Below are positions 39,511 to 51,935 of a stretch of DNA of 64,000 bases, piece by piece; the first letter of the stretch is position 1; every line of letters starts with the position of its first letter. The position numbers and the translations under genes are program-made. The notes under the pieces were generated by a model, which saw only the letters and a list, made by a program, of their open reading frames with translations, ran no database searches and had not been told where the DNA came from. This stretch comes from Bradysia coprophila (taxonomy: Eukaryota; Arthropoda; Insecta; Diptera; Sciaridae). Where the stretch lies: the NCBI RefSeq assembly GCF_014529535.1, contig NW_023503423.1, positions 3,210,473 to 3,274,472 of the forward strand, read 5' to 3'.

Positions 39511-40548
39511 CTATTTTTGGTGAAATGGATTTTCATATATGCTTTTCGTCACTAGTGGTGAAATGGACACCAAAACCCAATGCTTATCGAGCAACACCTC
39601 TAACCATTCGGCTATTGAGATATATAATCGCAGTGTAACAATTTTCAAAAGTTCATTTTTCGCAGCTGGTTGCAGAAAACGTTGTATGCAACACATTGTG
39701 AAAGTGGTAGTTTTTGTCACATGCTTCGCTCGCTTCGCACGTTTGATAACATTACATCTAGTGACACAAACTACCACTTTTCGCAACTAGCTGCAGAAAT
39801 TACTATTTCACGTCTTACGTCAACGTAAATAGTTATTGACACTACACGGACAATTCATTTCTTTTTACGAAATGGATACCAATTTTCATCGCACTTAAAA
39901 AGCGTTTTAACACGCCGGGCGCCGGAACGGTGTCGGTAACTTAGGAGTTAATTTTTTTTTCTCGCATCGTCTAATAATTAGTCTGTGTAATTCATTGCGC
40001 AAAAAGAGCGTTTTAACACGCCGAGCGATCCGTAAACTTAGTTAAAGTGAAATTATTATGAAAGGTGTGCATCCTAGAAATTACGCATAGCGAAATTACG
40101 AAGCCCCATTCAAATCGAGGGATAAATGCTTTTTTAGGCACTAGGTGTGTAGATTGTCACTCGATACCGCAGGTCGAGCGCGACAATACACATCGTGTGC
40201 CTAAAAGATCTATCACCGAGTTGTGTACAACGTTTTTCGCAATAAAGGCAACGGAAAGTTCTACTTTTCGTCGCTTGTTGAGTTGACGTTTTCGTGTTAG
40301 TGGTGTTAGTGATATAATTTTATATGTCCTACTGCGGGACATATGCTGATTGAAGATAGTAATTTTCCTACTTATAAAAAAATAAATTTGCAATTGAAAC
40401 ACTAATAAATTTGCTGACAAAAAGCAATAACTTCGAGGTATTAATTTTGCTGTTCGAAGGCATTAAAAGTGCATATTACAAAACAATAAATTTGCTGACT
40501 ACAAAGTAATAAATTTGCTGCCAGGGATTTGCTGCAAAAGAATTATTT

Positions 40549-41007
40549 TTTTGATACCAACATTGAAAAATGATACTTTCGCCCCGCATATGAGGGGCGA
40601 AAGTAAAAAAATGCATCCCACGGGGAGAAAGTACTTAACGAAGAGCGAACGCAGCTGAACGAACAGCGAAAGTGACTGACGTCACAGAAAATGAGAGAAA
40701 TGAGTCGAGTTGTCAACAAAATCCGCTCATATTATGCAGAATACTTTGATCAAAATTGTAAAACACTGTGCGCCAGTGTTCTTATTGAAATTAGCATACA
40801 AAGTTGATACTTTTTGTTACTGAATGATTTGTTAGTTATATCTTAATTTTTGTGTGTGTTATTGTTGTGATGGCTAAATTATTAAATTTTTCATATACCA
40901 GGGGGCTGCCGCCCCCTGGACCCCCGCATTTTCTGGCTTAATGCCTTTTTATTTCAACATTTTGTTGCGATGTTTGCGATACGTATCAATTTTCAATGTT
41001 GGTATCA
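40549..41007. mobile_element. nested inverted-repeat element
   Basis: Ends are GATACCAACATTGAAAA and TTTTCAATGTTGGTATC. Inside are two perfect small hairpins: TACTTTCGCCCC / GGGGCGAAAGTA (about 40574-40605) and CCAGGGGGC / GCCCCCTGG (about 40899-40921). Confidence 0.65.
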
Positions 41008-41735
41008 AAAAAAATAGTATGAACGACTCGGGGCAAAAATAAAAAAATTCAACCTGTGCGATTAGAGCCCTTGCCTTCGGCGCGGGTTCCAACTCTCGCA
41101 CACGGTTGAATTTTTTTACTTTCGCCCCTTGTCATTCAATGTACTATTTTGCTGCTTAAAGTCAGTAATATTGCTGCTCAGAAAGCAATAAAGATGCTGT
41201 TCGAGTACTAATAAGTTTGCTGAAAATAAGACTAATTTTGCTGATACAAAACACTAAATTTGCTGATAAAAAAGATTAAATTTGCTGCTAAAAAAAATAA
41301 ATTTGCAGAAAAAAAGTATAAATTTGCTGATGAAATAAATAATTTTGCTACTAAAAGAATAAATTTGCTGACAAAAAAATAGATGCCAAAAAAAATTTTT
41401 GAAATCGGATTTGATTTACTCAAGATATCGACGCGACGGACAGACGGACAGACAAAATTTTTATTGCGGATTCGTCATCTATTAACATAGGCAAATACTT
41501 TGCCCTTACCGTCTGCTTCGAATTCCATCAATTACACACGGCATCGTAATCCTATAAGCCCCTTTGTACTTCGTACGGGGCTAAAAAGACTTTCATTATA
41601 GTCATTGAATGTGTCATTATAGTCAATCGTTTGGAAAGCACAGGATACGGCAGAATTGAATATGCTTCAGGTCAACTGGGAGAAACGTTTGAATATGAAA
41701 ACTGACGAAAACAATTGTGAATAAAAATGATAAAT

Positions 41736-43464
41736 TTATTCGCTTGCATTCTGTCCTGGCCATACAATGCTTTCTATCCAACTTAAATAAGGATATACTC
41801 GAGTATAGACACTAATGGATCCACCTCTAAAGTTCTTACACGGTTTACCGACTGATGTTATACCAATGATTGTAAATGTACAGTAGTGGTGCTTGTGCAT
41901 AATTTGAAGTGATCCACCTGGAAGAAATATGTTTGACAGGTAGATGCAGACTATAGTATGAAAAACTGGCAGCTTACGACTGACCTGAATCTCCATGACA
42001 AGTGTTATTTATGTGCGTCGTGGATCCAGCACAAAACTGAGTCGTTTCACGAACTCCTTCAGGAGTTCTGTATTCCGGTTTGTTTTGTTCACTGCACGTA
42101 TTGTGGTCAAACACGTCAACGACCACTTTCGTCAAAACGTTACTCCGCTCTATCTGCTGTCCAGAGCCCCATCCAGTAGCTGTGACATTGATGCTACCGA
42201 CAGATATTGGCTCTTCAGGTAAGCATGCCGGTCGAATGGCATCGGTAAAACGAACCGAATGATTGAGTTTTATCAAAGCGATGTCATTGTAATGGTATCG
42301 TGTCCGATAGTCAGGATGTCGAAAAAGCTCAGAGACCTCTACGTCGATATGCGCGGATTCATTTGGATTGCTTTGATCGTGTTCACCTAGTCGAACGTGA
42401 GATATTGGGCCGCTAAAATTCATTTAAGTTTTACAATTCAGCAGATTAACTGGAGACTTCAAATAATTTCCAACTTCATAAGTCGATTACAAAGCCTAGC
42501 CGTACCAAAGCAACTCTCTAGCAACCGCATACACATTGTTTACAAAATTGGAGAGCTGCCTATAGTCCGTTGAGAAACAATTTAGGAAAACGATTTGACA
42601 ATTTTCACTTACTATTTAGGTTTAAGGCAATGCGCCGCAGTGAGCACGAATTGATCACTAATCAATATTCCACCACATCCAAAGTCACTATTATCCCGCC
42701 AAACGATAAGAGCCTAACGTTAGTTTACTTGAATAAATCAATAAATTTCTTTGGATTGCTCAAATGTTACCATATGCGGAAACTCCCGTTTTTGGGCTTC
42801 TTCACCACCAATGATGACCGGCTGCGTGTTACGGGCACAATTCGACACTTTGGATACTATCGGATCGTCAAAGGGCGTCGTGCTAATGTAATGTGGCGTA
42901 CACGCCAGCTCTTTGTACTCCAGGCATTCTATATTCGAAATTTTGATATGGTGTCAAGTGATGGATAATTTCGCAACAGCGGTGAAGCAAAAGAAGCATT
43001 TGCAGTTTTACACATCAACTTTGTGTAAACTGCCACTACATGCCACTATGCACCTCTATGAGAACTTATGTCTGAAGCATAGTAAATTGTGAAATAAAAT
43101 TACTTGCTGCACTGATTGACTTAGTGGGTCTAACTTTCGGACAGCAGACAATGGGCACCGTTCGTCTCCCGGTTTTCTGGCACCTCTCAAATATCACCTC
43201 TTCAGCGGCACACGGCTTTTCACATTCTGTTATTTTTGTACAAATGCCCTCTTGTTGCGTGCGCTCAATGAAACAATTGTCTCCTAAGTTTTTGGAACGA
43301 CACCGACCGGATTAATTTTTCTTCAATCGAAAATTGTGTAGGGACCGGACAATCAATATACCTTCATTTCCATCGAGACCTTGAACCGTTGTAGCTAATG
43401 CCAAGGCAAATATAATGGTAATTAGGTGAACACTCAACAACGAAAACGATTTTTTATTAAACAT
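41736..43464 (-). CDS. CLIP-domain serine protease
   Basis: Six exons, 43464-43362, 43283-43104, 42928-42771, 42713-42613, 42412-41985 and 41917-41736, join in phase to 383 residues. It is a secreted zymogen of the arthropod cascade type (melanisation, Toll or dorsoventral signalling). Signal peptide 1-29. The CLIP domain has Cys at 38, 49, 55, 69, 81 and 82 plus an extra Cys at 59. The linker Cys is 125 and the protease starts VIIGGEEA (132). The catalytic triad is His175 (TAAHC), Asp224 (NDIAL) and Ser323 (GDSGG, split across the last intron). The residue six before Ser323, the S1-pocket position 189, is Asn rather than the usual Asp. The scissile site is QP-VIIGG with no Arg or Lys before it, unlike trypsin-activated zymogens, but recalling the snake/persephone group. 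The exact cascade role cannot be told. Confidence 0.92.
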
Positions 43465-43783
43465 TTTAAATGGAAATTTCATTTATTTGACCTTTACCAT
43501 TGGTACGTCTTACTTTGACTGGTGCTATGCTTATCACCAACTGTATTCACTCTACTTCGCACTAAGTCTTAAATACACATTACACAGAGTTTAAGTAATC
43601 GAAAGGGACGACAATCGTTGCAGTGCCGCAGTTACGATTAGGTGCTAACTCTTATCAACTTTAAAGAAATTTATAATTTTTAATGTCTACAATCTACATG
43701 TCCTCAGTCAGACTTTAATGAATGTTGTATAATTAAATTCAAATACATATACAAGGAAGATCCAAATTTGTTGCTAATCAACG
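43465..43783. other. upstream region of the protease
   Basis: Short intergenic segment between the protease start and the satellite. No further feature seen. Confidence 0.35.
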
Positions 43784-46700
43784 GGGAAATTCCAGCGTAA
43801 GTCATGTTACCAAATCAAATTTTTGTCTCTTTTGGGTGTACGAATACGCACCAAAGAAGATGCGAAAAAACATACCGTAAGTCATGTTACCAAATGTGAC
43901 TATACATATTGTAGAGCGCCATCGCTACAATATAATGGGGATGTTGTGAGAGTGAAAGAGAAAAATTTCTGTCACAAAATACGTGGATTTACCCGGGAAA
44001 TTCCAGCGTAAGTCATGTTACCAAATCAAATTTTTGTCTCTTTTGGGTGTACGAATACGCACCAAAGAAGATGCGAAAAAACATACCGTAAGTCATGTTA
44101 CCAAATGTGACTATACATATTGTAGAGCGCCATCGCTACAATATAATGGGGATGTTGTGAGAGTGAAAGAGAAAAATTTCTGTCACAAAATACGTGGATT
44201 TACCCGGGAAATTCCAGCGTAAGTCATGTTACCAAATCAAATTTTTGTCTCTTTTTGGTGTACGAATACGCACCAAAGAAGATGCGAAAAAACATACCGT
44301 AAGTCATGTTACCAAATGTGACTATACATATTGTAGAGCGCCATCGCTACAATATAATGCGGATGTTGTGAGAGTGAAAGAGAAAAATTTCTGTCACAAA
44401 ATACGTGGATTTACCCGGGAAATTCCAGCGTAAGTCATGTTACCAAATCAAATTTTTGTCTCTTTTGGGTGTACGAATACGCACCAAAGAAGATGCGAAA
44501 AAACATACCGTAAGTCATGTTACCAAATGTGACTATACATATTGTAGAGCGCCATCGCTACAATATAATGGGGATGTTGTGAGAGTGAAAGAGAAAAATT
44601 TCTGTCACAAAATACGTGGATTTACCCGGGAAATTCCAGCGTAAGTCATGTTACCAAATCAAATTTTTGTCTCTTTTGGGTGTACGAATACGCACCAAAG
44701 AAGATGCGAAAAAACATACCGTAAGTCATGTTACCAAATGTGACTATACATATTGTAGAGCGCCATCGCTACAATATAATGGGGATGTTGTGAGAGTGAA
44801 AGAGAAAAATTTCTGTCACAAAATACGTGGATTTACCCGGGAAATTCCAGCGTAAGTCATGTTACCAAATCAAATTTTTGTCTCTTTTGGGTGTACGAAT
44901 ACGCACCAAAGAAGATGCGAAAAAACATACCGTAAGTCATGTTACCAAATGTGACTATACATATTGTAGAGCGCCATCGCTACAATATAATGGGGATGTT
45001 GTGAGAGTGAAAGAGAAAAATTTCTGTCACAAAATACGTGGATTTACCCGGGAAATTCCAGCGTAAGTCATGTTACCAAATCAAATTTTTGTCTCTTTTG
45101 GGTGTACGAATACGCACCAAAGAAGATGCGAAAAAACATACCGTAAGTCATGTTACCAAATGTGACTATACATATTGTAGAGCGCCATCGCTACAATATA
45201 ATGGGGATGTTGTGAGAGTGAAAGAGAAAAATTTCTGTCACAAAATACGTGGATTTACCCGGGAAATTCCAGCGTAAGTCATGTTACCAAATCAAATTTT
45301 TGTCTCTTTTTGGTGTACGAATACGCACCAAAGAAGATGCGAAAAAACATACCGTAAGTCATGTTACCAAATGTGACTATACATATTGTAGAGCGCCATC
45401 GCTACAATATAATGCGGATGTTGTGAGAGTGAAAGAGAAAAATTTCTGTCACAAAATACGTGGATTTACCCGGGAAATTCCAGCGTAAGTCATGTTACCA
45501 AATCAAATTTTTGTCTCTTTTGGGTGTACGAATACGCACCAAAGAAGATGCGAAAAAACATACCGTAAGTCATGTTACCAAATGTGACTATACATATTGT
45601 AGAGCGCCATCGCTACAATATAATGGGGATGTTGTGAGAGTGAAAGAGAAAAATTTCTGTCACAAAATACGTGGATTTACCCGGGAAATTCCAGCGTAAG
45701 TCATGTTACCAAATCAAATTTTTGTCTCTTTTGGGTGTACGAATACGCACCAAAGAAGATGCGAAAAAACATACCGTAAGTCATGTTACCAAATGTGACT
45801 ATACATATTGTAGAGCGCCATCGCTACAATATAATGGGGATGTTGTGAGAGTGAAAGAGAAAAATTTCTGTCACAAAATACGTGGATTTACCCGGGAAAT
45901 TCCAGCGTAAGTCATGTTACCAAATCAAATTTTTGTCTCTTTTGGGTGTACGAATACGCACCAAAGAAGATGCGAAAAAACATACCGTAAGTCATGTTAC
46001 CAAATGTGACTATACATATTGTAGAGCGCCATCGCTACAATATAATGGGGATGTTGTGAGAGTGAAAGAGAAAAATTTCTGTCACAAAATACGTGGATTT
46101 ACCCGGGAAATTCCAGCGTAAGTCATGTTACCAAATCAAATTTTTGTCTCTTTTTGGTGTACGAATACGCACCAAAGAAGATGCGAAAAAACATACCGTA
46201 AGTCATGTTACCAAATGTGACTATACATATTGTAGAGCGCCATCGCTACAATATAATGCGGATGTTGTGAGAGTGAAAGAGAAAAATTTCTGTCACAAAA
46301 TACGTGGATTTACCCGGGAAATTCCAGCGTAAGTCATGTTACCAAATCAAATTTTTGTCTCTTTTGGGTGTACGAATACGCACCAAAGAAGATGCGAAAA
46401 AACATACCGTAAGTCATGTTACCAAATGTGACTATACATATTGTAGAGCGCCATCGCTACAATATAATGGGGATGTTGTGAGAGTGAAAGAGAAAAATTT
46501 CTGTCACAAAATACGTGGATTTACCCGGGAAATTCCAGCGTAAGTCATGTTACCAAATCAAATTTTTGTCTCTTTTGGGTGTACGAATACGCACCAAAGA
46601 AGATGCGAAAAAACATACCGTAAGTCATGTTACCAAATGTGACTATACATATTGTAGAGCGCCATCGCTACAATATAATGGGGATGTTGTGAGAGTGAAA

Positions 46701-49157
46701 GAGAAAAATTTCTGTCACAAAATACGTGGATTTACCCGGGAAATTCCAGCGTAAGTCATGTTACCAAATCAAATTTTTGTCTCTTTTTGGTGTACGAATA
46801 CGCACCAAAGAAGATGCGAAAAAACATACCGTAAGTCATGTTACCAAATGTGACTATACATATTGTAGAGCGCCATCGCTACAATATAATGCGGATGTTG
46901 TGAGAGTGAAAGAGAAAAATTTCTGTCACAAAATACGTGGATTTACCCGGGAAATTCCAGCGTAAGTCATGTTACCAAATCAAATTTTTGTCTCTTTTGG
47001 GTGTACGAATACGCACCAAAGAAGATGCGAAAAAACATACCGTAAGTCATGTTACCAAATGTGACTATACATATTGTAGAGCGCCATCGCTACAATATAA
47101 TGCGGATGTTGTGAGAGTGAAAGAGAAAAATTTCTGTCACAAAATACGTGGATTTACCCGGGAAATTCCAGCGTAAGTCATGTTACCAAATCAAATTTTT
47201 GTCTCTTTTTGGTGTACGAATACGCACCAAAGAAGATGCGAAAAAACATACCGTAAGTCATGTTACCAAATGTGACTATACATATTGTAGAGCGCCATCG
47301 CTACAATATAATGGGGATGTTGTGAGAGTGAAAGAGAAAAATTTCTGTCACAAAATACGTGGATTTACCCGGGAAATTCCAGCGTAAGTCATGTTACCAA
47401 ATCAAATTTTTGTCTCTTTTTGGTGTACGAATACGCACCAAAGAAGATGCGAAAAAACATACCGTAAGTCATGTTACCAAATGTGACTATACATATTGTA
47501 GAGCGCCATCGCTACAATATAATGGGGATGTTGTGAGAGTGAAAGAGAAAAATTTCTGTCACAAAATACGTGGATTTACCCGGGAAATTCCAGCGTAAGT
47601 CATGTTACCAAATCAAATTTTTGTCTCTTTTGGGTGTACGAATACGCACCAAAGAAGATGCGAAAAAACATACCGTAAGTCATGTTACCAAATGTGACTA
47701 TACATATTGTAGAGCGCCATCGCTACAATATAATGGGGATGTTGTGAGAGTGAAAGAGAAAAATTTCTGTCACAAAATACGTGGATTTACCCGGGAAATT
47801 CCAGCGTAAGTCATGTTACCAAATCAAATTTTTGTCTCTTTTGGGTGTACGAATACGCACCAAAGAAGATGCGAAAAAACATACCGTAAGTCATGTTACC
47901 AAATGTGACTATACATATTGTAGAGCGCCATCGCTACAATATAATGGGGATGTTGTGAGAGTGAAAGAGAAAAATTTCTGTCACAAAATACGTGGATTTA
48001 CCCGGGAAATTCCAGCGTAAGTCATGTTACCAAATCAAATTTTTGTCTCTTTTTGGTGTACGAATACGCACCAAAGAAGATGCGAAAAAACATACCGTAA
48101 GTCATGTTACCAAATGTGACTATACATATTGTAGAGCGCCATCGCTACAATATAATGGGGATGTTGTGAGAGTGAAAGAGAAAAATTTCTGTCACAAAAT
48201 ACGTGGATTTACCCGGGAAATTCCAGCGTAAGTCATGTTACCAAATCAAATTTTTGTCTCTTTTTGGTGTACGAATACGCACCAAAGAAGATGCGAAAAA
48301 ACATACCGTAAGTCATGTTACCAAATGTGACTATACATATTGTAGAGCGCCATCGCTACAATATAATGGGGATGTTGTGAGAGTGAAAGAGAAAAATTTC
48401 TGTCACAAAATACGTGGATTTACCCGGGAAATTCCAGCGTAAGTCATGTTACCAAATCAAATTTTTGTCTCTTTTTGGTGTACGAATACGCACCAAAGAA
48501 GATGCGAAAAAACATACCGTAAGTCATGTTACCAAATGTGACTATACATATTGTAGAGCGCCATCGCTACAATATAATGCGGATGTTGTGAGAGTGAAAG
48601 AGAAAAATTTCTGTCACAAAATACGTGGATTTACCCGGGAAATTCCAGCGTAAGTCGTGTTACCAAATCAAATTTTTGTCTCTTTTTGGTGTACGAATAC
48701 GCACCAAAGAAGATGCGAAAAAACATACCGTAAGTCATGTTACCAAATGTGACTATACATATTGTAGAGCGCCATCGCTACAATATAATGGGGATGCTGT
48801 GAGAGTGAAAGAGAAAAATTTCTGTCACAAAATACGTGGATTTACCCGGGAAATTCCAGCGTAAGTCATGTTACCAAATCAAATTTTTGTCTCTTTTTGA
48901 TGTACGAATAAGCACCAAAGAAGATGCGAAAAAACATACCGTAAGTCATGTTACCAAATGTGACTATACATATTGTAGAGCGCCATCGCTACAATATAAT
49001 GGGGATGCTGTGAGAGTGAAAGAGAAAAATTTCTGTCACAAAATACGTGGATTTACCCGGGAAATTCCAGCGTAAGTCATGTTACCAAATCAAATTTTTG
49101 TCTCTTTTTGGTGTACGAATACGCACCAAAGAAGATGCGAAAAAACATACCGTAAGC
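43784..49157 (+). repeat. 211-bp satellite array, about 25.5 units
   Basis: Head-to-tail units of exactly 211 bp, almost identical. Each unit contains CGTAAGTCATGTTACCAAAT twice, about 90 bp apart, and a hairpin ATTGTAG...CTACAAT around GCGCCATCG. Two sites vary between units (TTTTGGG/TTTTTGG and AATGGGG/AATGCGG) in a partly ordered pattern, and the last units (from 48625) carry private changes. The array begins in GGGAAATTCC and breaks at 49157 mid-unit. Since 211 is not a multiple of 3, the 79-codon frame in each unit cannot form a repeat protein. Confidence 0.97.
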
Positions 49158-49670
49158 CTCGGCTGTTCCCCTCATATCACAAAAAAACAACGTTCCCCAC
49201 ATATGACAATGGACAATTCTATTGTGTGAATATACTGAAAATCGGTGATAGATCGCTTTAGCGTGTAATATATATTACACACTTGTCACGAAGAAGTCGA
49301 GGCTTGCCGAGACTGATAGTGACAAGTGTGTACTCTATTTTATCACATAAGCGAAACCGAGACAACAACATAGAACTGAAGTGTAATTTTTGAATTAAAC
49401 TTCTAGGTAAGTAATTTTGACATCCGAACACCGCGCGTATGTGATAATAAATATTATGCACGTACGAGGCTTGCCGAGACGGCCTGTCATACGTGCATAT
49501 TCTTTTTTATCGCATAAGCGAGACAACAAGATATGCGAATGACACTTTGACAATTTACAGAAGTATAATGTTTGTTTATATATCCTAGGTGAAAATTTTT
49601 TTCGGGGAATCACACCGCGTATGCGATAAAATACAATATGTACTAGTTCGGAATTTGTTGTTTTGGACAA
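49158..49670. repeat. two related palindromic units beside the satellite
   Basis: Segments 49265-49380 and 49440-49530 share an order: a (G)TAATA-rich end, CGAGGCTTGCCGAGAC, a GTGACAAGTGTG- or CATACGTGCATA-type inverted arm, then TTTTATC(A/G)CATAAGCGA. Each is a diverged hairpin. Confidence 0.55.
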
Positions 49671-49675
49671 TAGTA

Positions 49676-49877
49676 TTTTACATGACTAGGGTTAAAAAGA
49701 TGAAAAGTAGAGTTTTCGTGTGTTGATCCGAGGCGAAGCCGAGGTCAATAAACACACGAAAACGAGACTTTTCATCTTTTTAACCCGAGTTATGTAATGG
49801 ATTTTACGTGCTGAGGGCTTCGAAAGTAGTGCTTGAAACTTGAAAAGTACGGTTTTCGACGCATGTAGCATGTAAAA
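49676..49877. mobile_element. family P palindromic element, best copy
   Basis: Ends are TTTTACATG and CATGTAAAA. The hairpin core has GTTAAAAAGATGAAAAGTAG and its inverse around GATCCGAGGCGAAGCCGAGG. It is preceded by the same AATAGTA flank as the 18346 copy. Confidence 0.8.
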
Positions 49878-50051
49878 GAATTATTATCATCTCGCCTTCG
49901 GCTCCCACCAATCAAAACAAGTAATTTCACGGCGGGTACGGTATCTGCTATATACGTAAAGTTGTGTGGCTCGCGAATGTTCAGCCGATATATATATTTT
50001 TTGACTCTTCTTTTTACCAGGTGTGAAACTTTGACTAACGGATTTTTCGGT

Positions 50052-50402
50052 AGGGTTAAGATCAGTCAATAAACCCTTAAAGGTTAAGTGTCACGCAAGT
50101 CTTTTATCTTACTTACAAAATAACTGAAATCGCTGTGGGTCGTACGCAAAAGTTTTCAACAAAAAATTTGTGAGAGAAAATCTTTCGTTTTAATTCTTTC
50201 AGTAAATTTTTCAACCATTTTCCTAACAATACGTTCCTCAACATCTGCCACTTGTGACGCAAATTTCTTGTTGTAAAATTTTCTTTCACACATTTTTTGT
50301 TGATAAAACTTTTGCGTACGACGCTCAGCGATTTCAGGTATTTTGTAAGTAAGACAAAGGACTTGCGTCCCATTTACCCTTTAAGGGTTTTCTGACTGAT
50401 AT
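50052..50402. mobile_element. 350-bp palindrome related to the copy A/B hairpin
   Basis: The arms begin GATCAGTCAATAAACCCTTA and end in its imperfect inverse TAAGGGTTTTCTGACTGATATC. The centre, with GTTCCTCAACATCTGCCACT then GTGACGC, aligns with the loop of the copy A hairpin (GTTCCTGAACATTTGCCACT then GCGACGC). Confidence 0.75.
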
Positions 50403-50409
50403 CACCACT

Positions 50410-50895
50410 TTTGTAAGTATGTCATTTCGACAACATCAAAAAACCTAATGGAAATTAAAAAATTCTAGAGAAATCAGTCTGAATCCCAAAATCTAGAAAC
50501 CCATCTTGGTACACCTCACTCATGTCGAAAATAACCCAAATCTTTCAAAAAGTCGGATGGAAGTTAGGAAGTGCTAGATGAATCATCTCTCATCCCAAAA
50601 TTTAGGAACTAACCTTGGAACACCTTACTCATGTCGAAAATAGGAAATGCCAGAGGAATCATCTGTCATCCCAAAATTTAGGAACCAACCTTGGAACACC
50701 TCACTCATGTCGAAAATAACCCAAATCCATCAAAAAATCCGATGGAAGTTAGGAAGTGCCAAGAGGAATCATCTGTCATCCCAACCTTGAAACACCTCAC
50801 TCATGTCGAAAATAACCCAAATCCATCAAAAAATCCGATGGAAGTTAGGTAGTGCCAGAGGAATCACCTGTCATCCCAAAATTTAGGAACCGGCC
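50410..50895 (+). repeat. tandem repeat of about 110 bp
   Basis: CATGTCGAAAATA recurs at 50521, 50630, 50706 and 50802 with GAGGAATCATCTGTCATCCC and CCAACCTTGGAACACCT in between. Units are shortened by internal deletions. Confidence 0.85.
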
Positions 50896-51935
50896 TAGTG
50901 GAAGTCAATACTTAATGATCCCAACAATTCTCAACAAGAAATACATCCCAAAACAGCACACACCATTCACCATCAATTACCATCAATATCATGCAACAAA
51001 ATATACGACTCACACACACACATACAAATTGGCTTTTATATGGCATTTGTATGGAGACTTTGGGGAGCTCCAGCTCCCAAGATATGGGTTTTTTTCAACG
51101 TTTGAAAATTCCATTCTTATTTTTGGCCAATATTAGCCTATAACCAAAATTTCAGGAAAATCTACAGAAACGTTTAGGAGTTGCTGGATCCACTTTTCCA
51201 TAGGAACTAACTAAGTAACTAACTAACTAACGCAGGCGATTTTCATTATATGAAAATTCGAGATTTTGCTTATTTTCATACAAACATCTATATTTCGAAG
51301 TTCAATATCTCGGCCAATTTTGAAGCTGCAGTAACGTGTGATAGCTGGTTTCGTAGATTCCAGGTATTCTAGTTTGGGGGTCGTTGGAGTTAAGGAGGAG
51401 AAGTCAAAAAGTTGCTGTAAATTTGCTCCGCCGTCCTCAAAATTTTTTTATTAAAACATTTTTGGTAGTGGACTTGCGTCACGCCCGCTTACTAACAAAT
51501 CTATCATTCACTTTGATTCCATTAATTTTTCGGAAAAATTTGTTGCCTAGTAAAATCGTATCAACAGTTTTGATTGTTGTGTGGATCACTGGATCGTGGA
51601 TCAGCTGAAAAACAGCTGAAGCAAATTTTTTGCGCAGAAATTTTTTACTGTACAAAAAGTTCAGGACCAAGATCCAATCAAAAGTGGCGCCAATACAGGA
51701 ATTTTAACTAAAAAAAATGAAAAGCGCAATCTGGCTTGCCCGATTTTTCCCATATGCTGTCCTGGCTCCTGGACGACGACTCCTGCCGTTAGATATTCGA
51801 TTTAAAACAGCGCATGGACGCAATAAAAGTTGGGTTGAAAAAGCGATGACTGATATAAGATGGATCTACTTACCTATATAGCTTGACATTTTCCCTCAAT
51901 TTTCATTTTCCTCTTCCGCAACTATAATATCGTCG
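50896..51935. other. no gene; short microsatellites
   Basis: A CACACACACACA run lies near 51012 and an ACTAACTAACTAAC run near 51209-51230. Nothing else recognised. Confidence 0.35.

Larger units (their letters stand above)
38430..41585. mobile_element. complex family Q element with nested insertions
   Basis: The left part (38430-39180) matches 17400-18130. Family Q sequence resumes at 40030-40110 (TTACGCATAGCGAAATTACG) and ends near 41585 with CTTCGTACGGGGCT after a GACGGACAGACAAAAT-type tail. Between are a degenerate CAGCAAATTTATT repeat in opposite orientations (39190-39510 and 40370-41390), a hairpin at 39652-39790 and a nested element at 40549-41007. No transposase was found. Confidence 0.6.

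Noticed and set aside
41060..41105. tRNA-like sequence with GGTTCCAACTC
   Set aside because: Only a B-box-like stretch within a small hairpin; no A box and no cloverleaf.
42570..42968. 132-codon plus-strand frame
   Set aside because: Shadow of exons 3 and 4 of the minus-strand CLIP protease, whose phases and catalytic motifs are consistent.
43784..49157. CRISPR-like array
   Set aside because: Eukaryotic tandem satellite with no unique spacers; units are contiguous and nearly identical.
43983..49229. Two dozen identical 79-codon frames in a row
   Set aside because: They are the satellite read in one frame per unit. The 211-bp period shifts the frame each time and the frames overlap, so there is no repeat protein.
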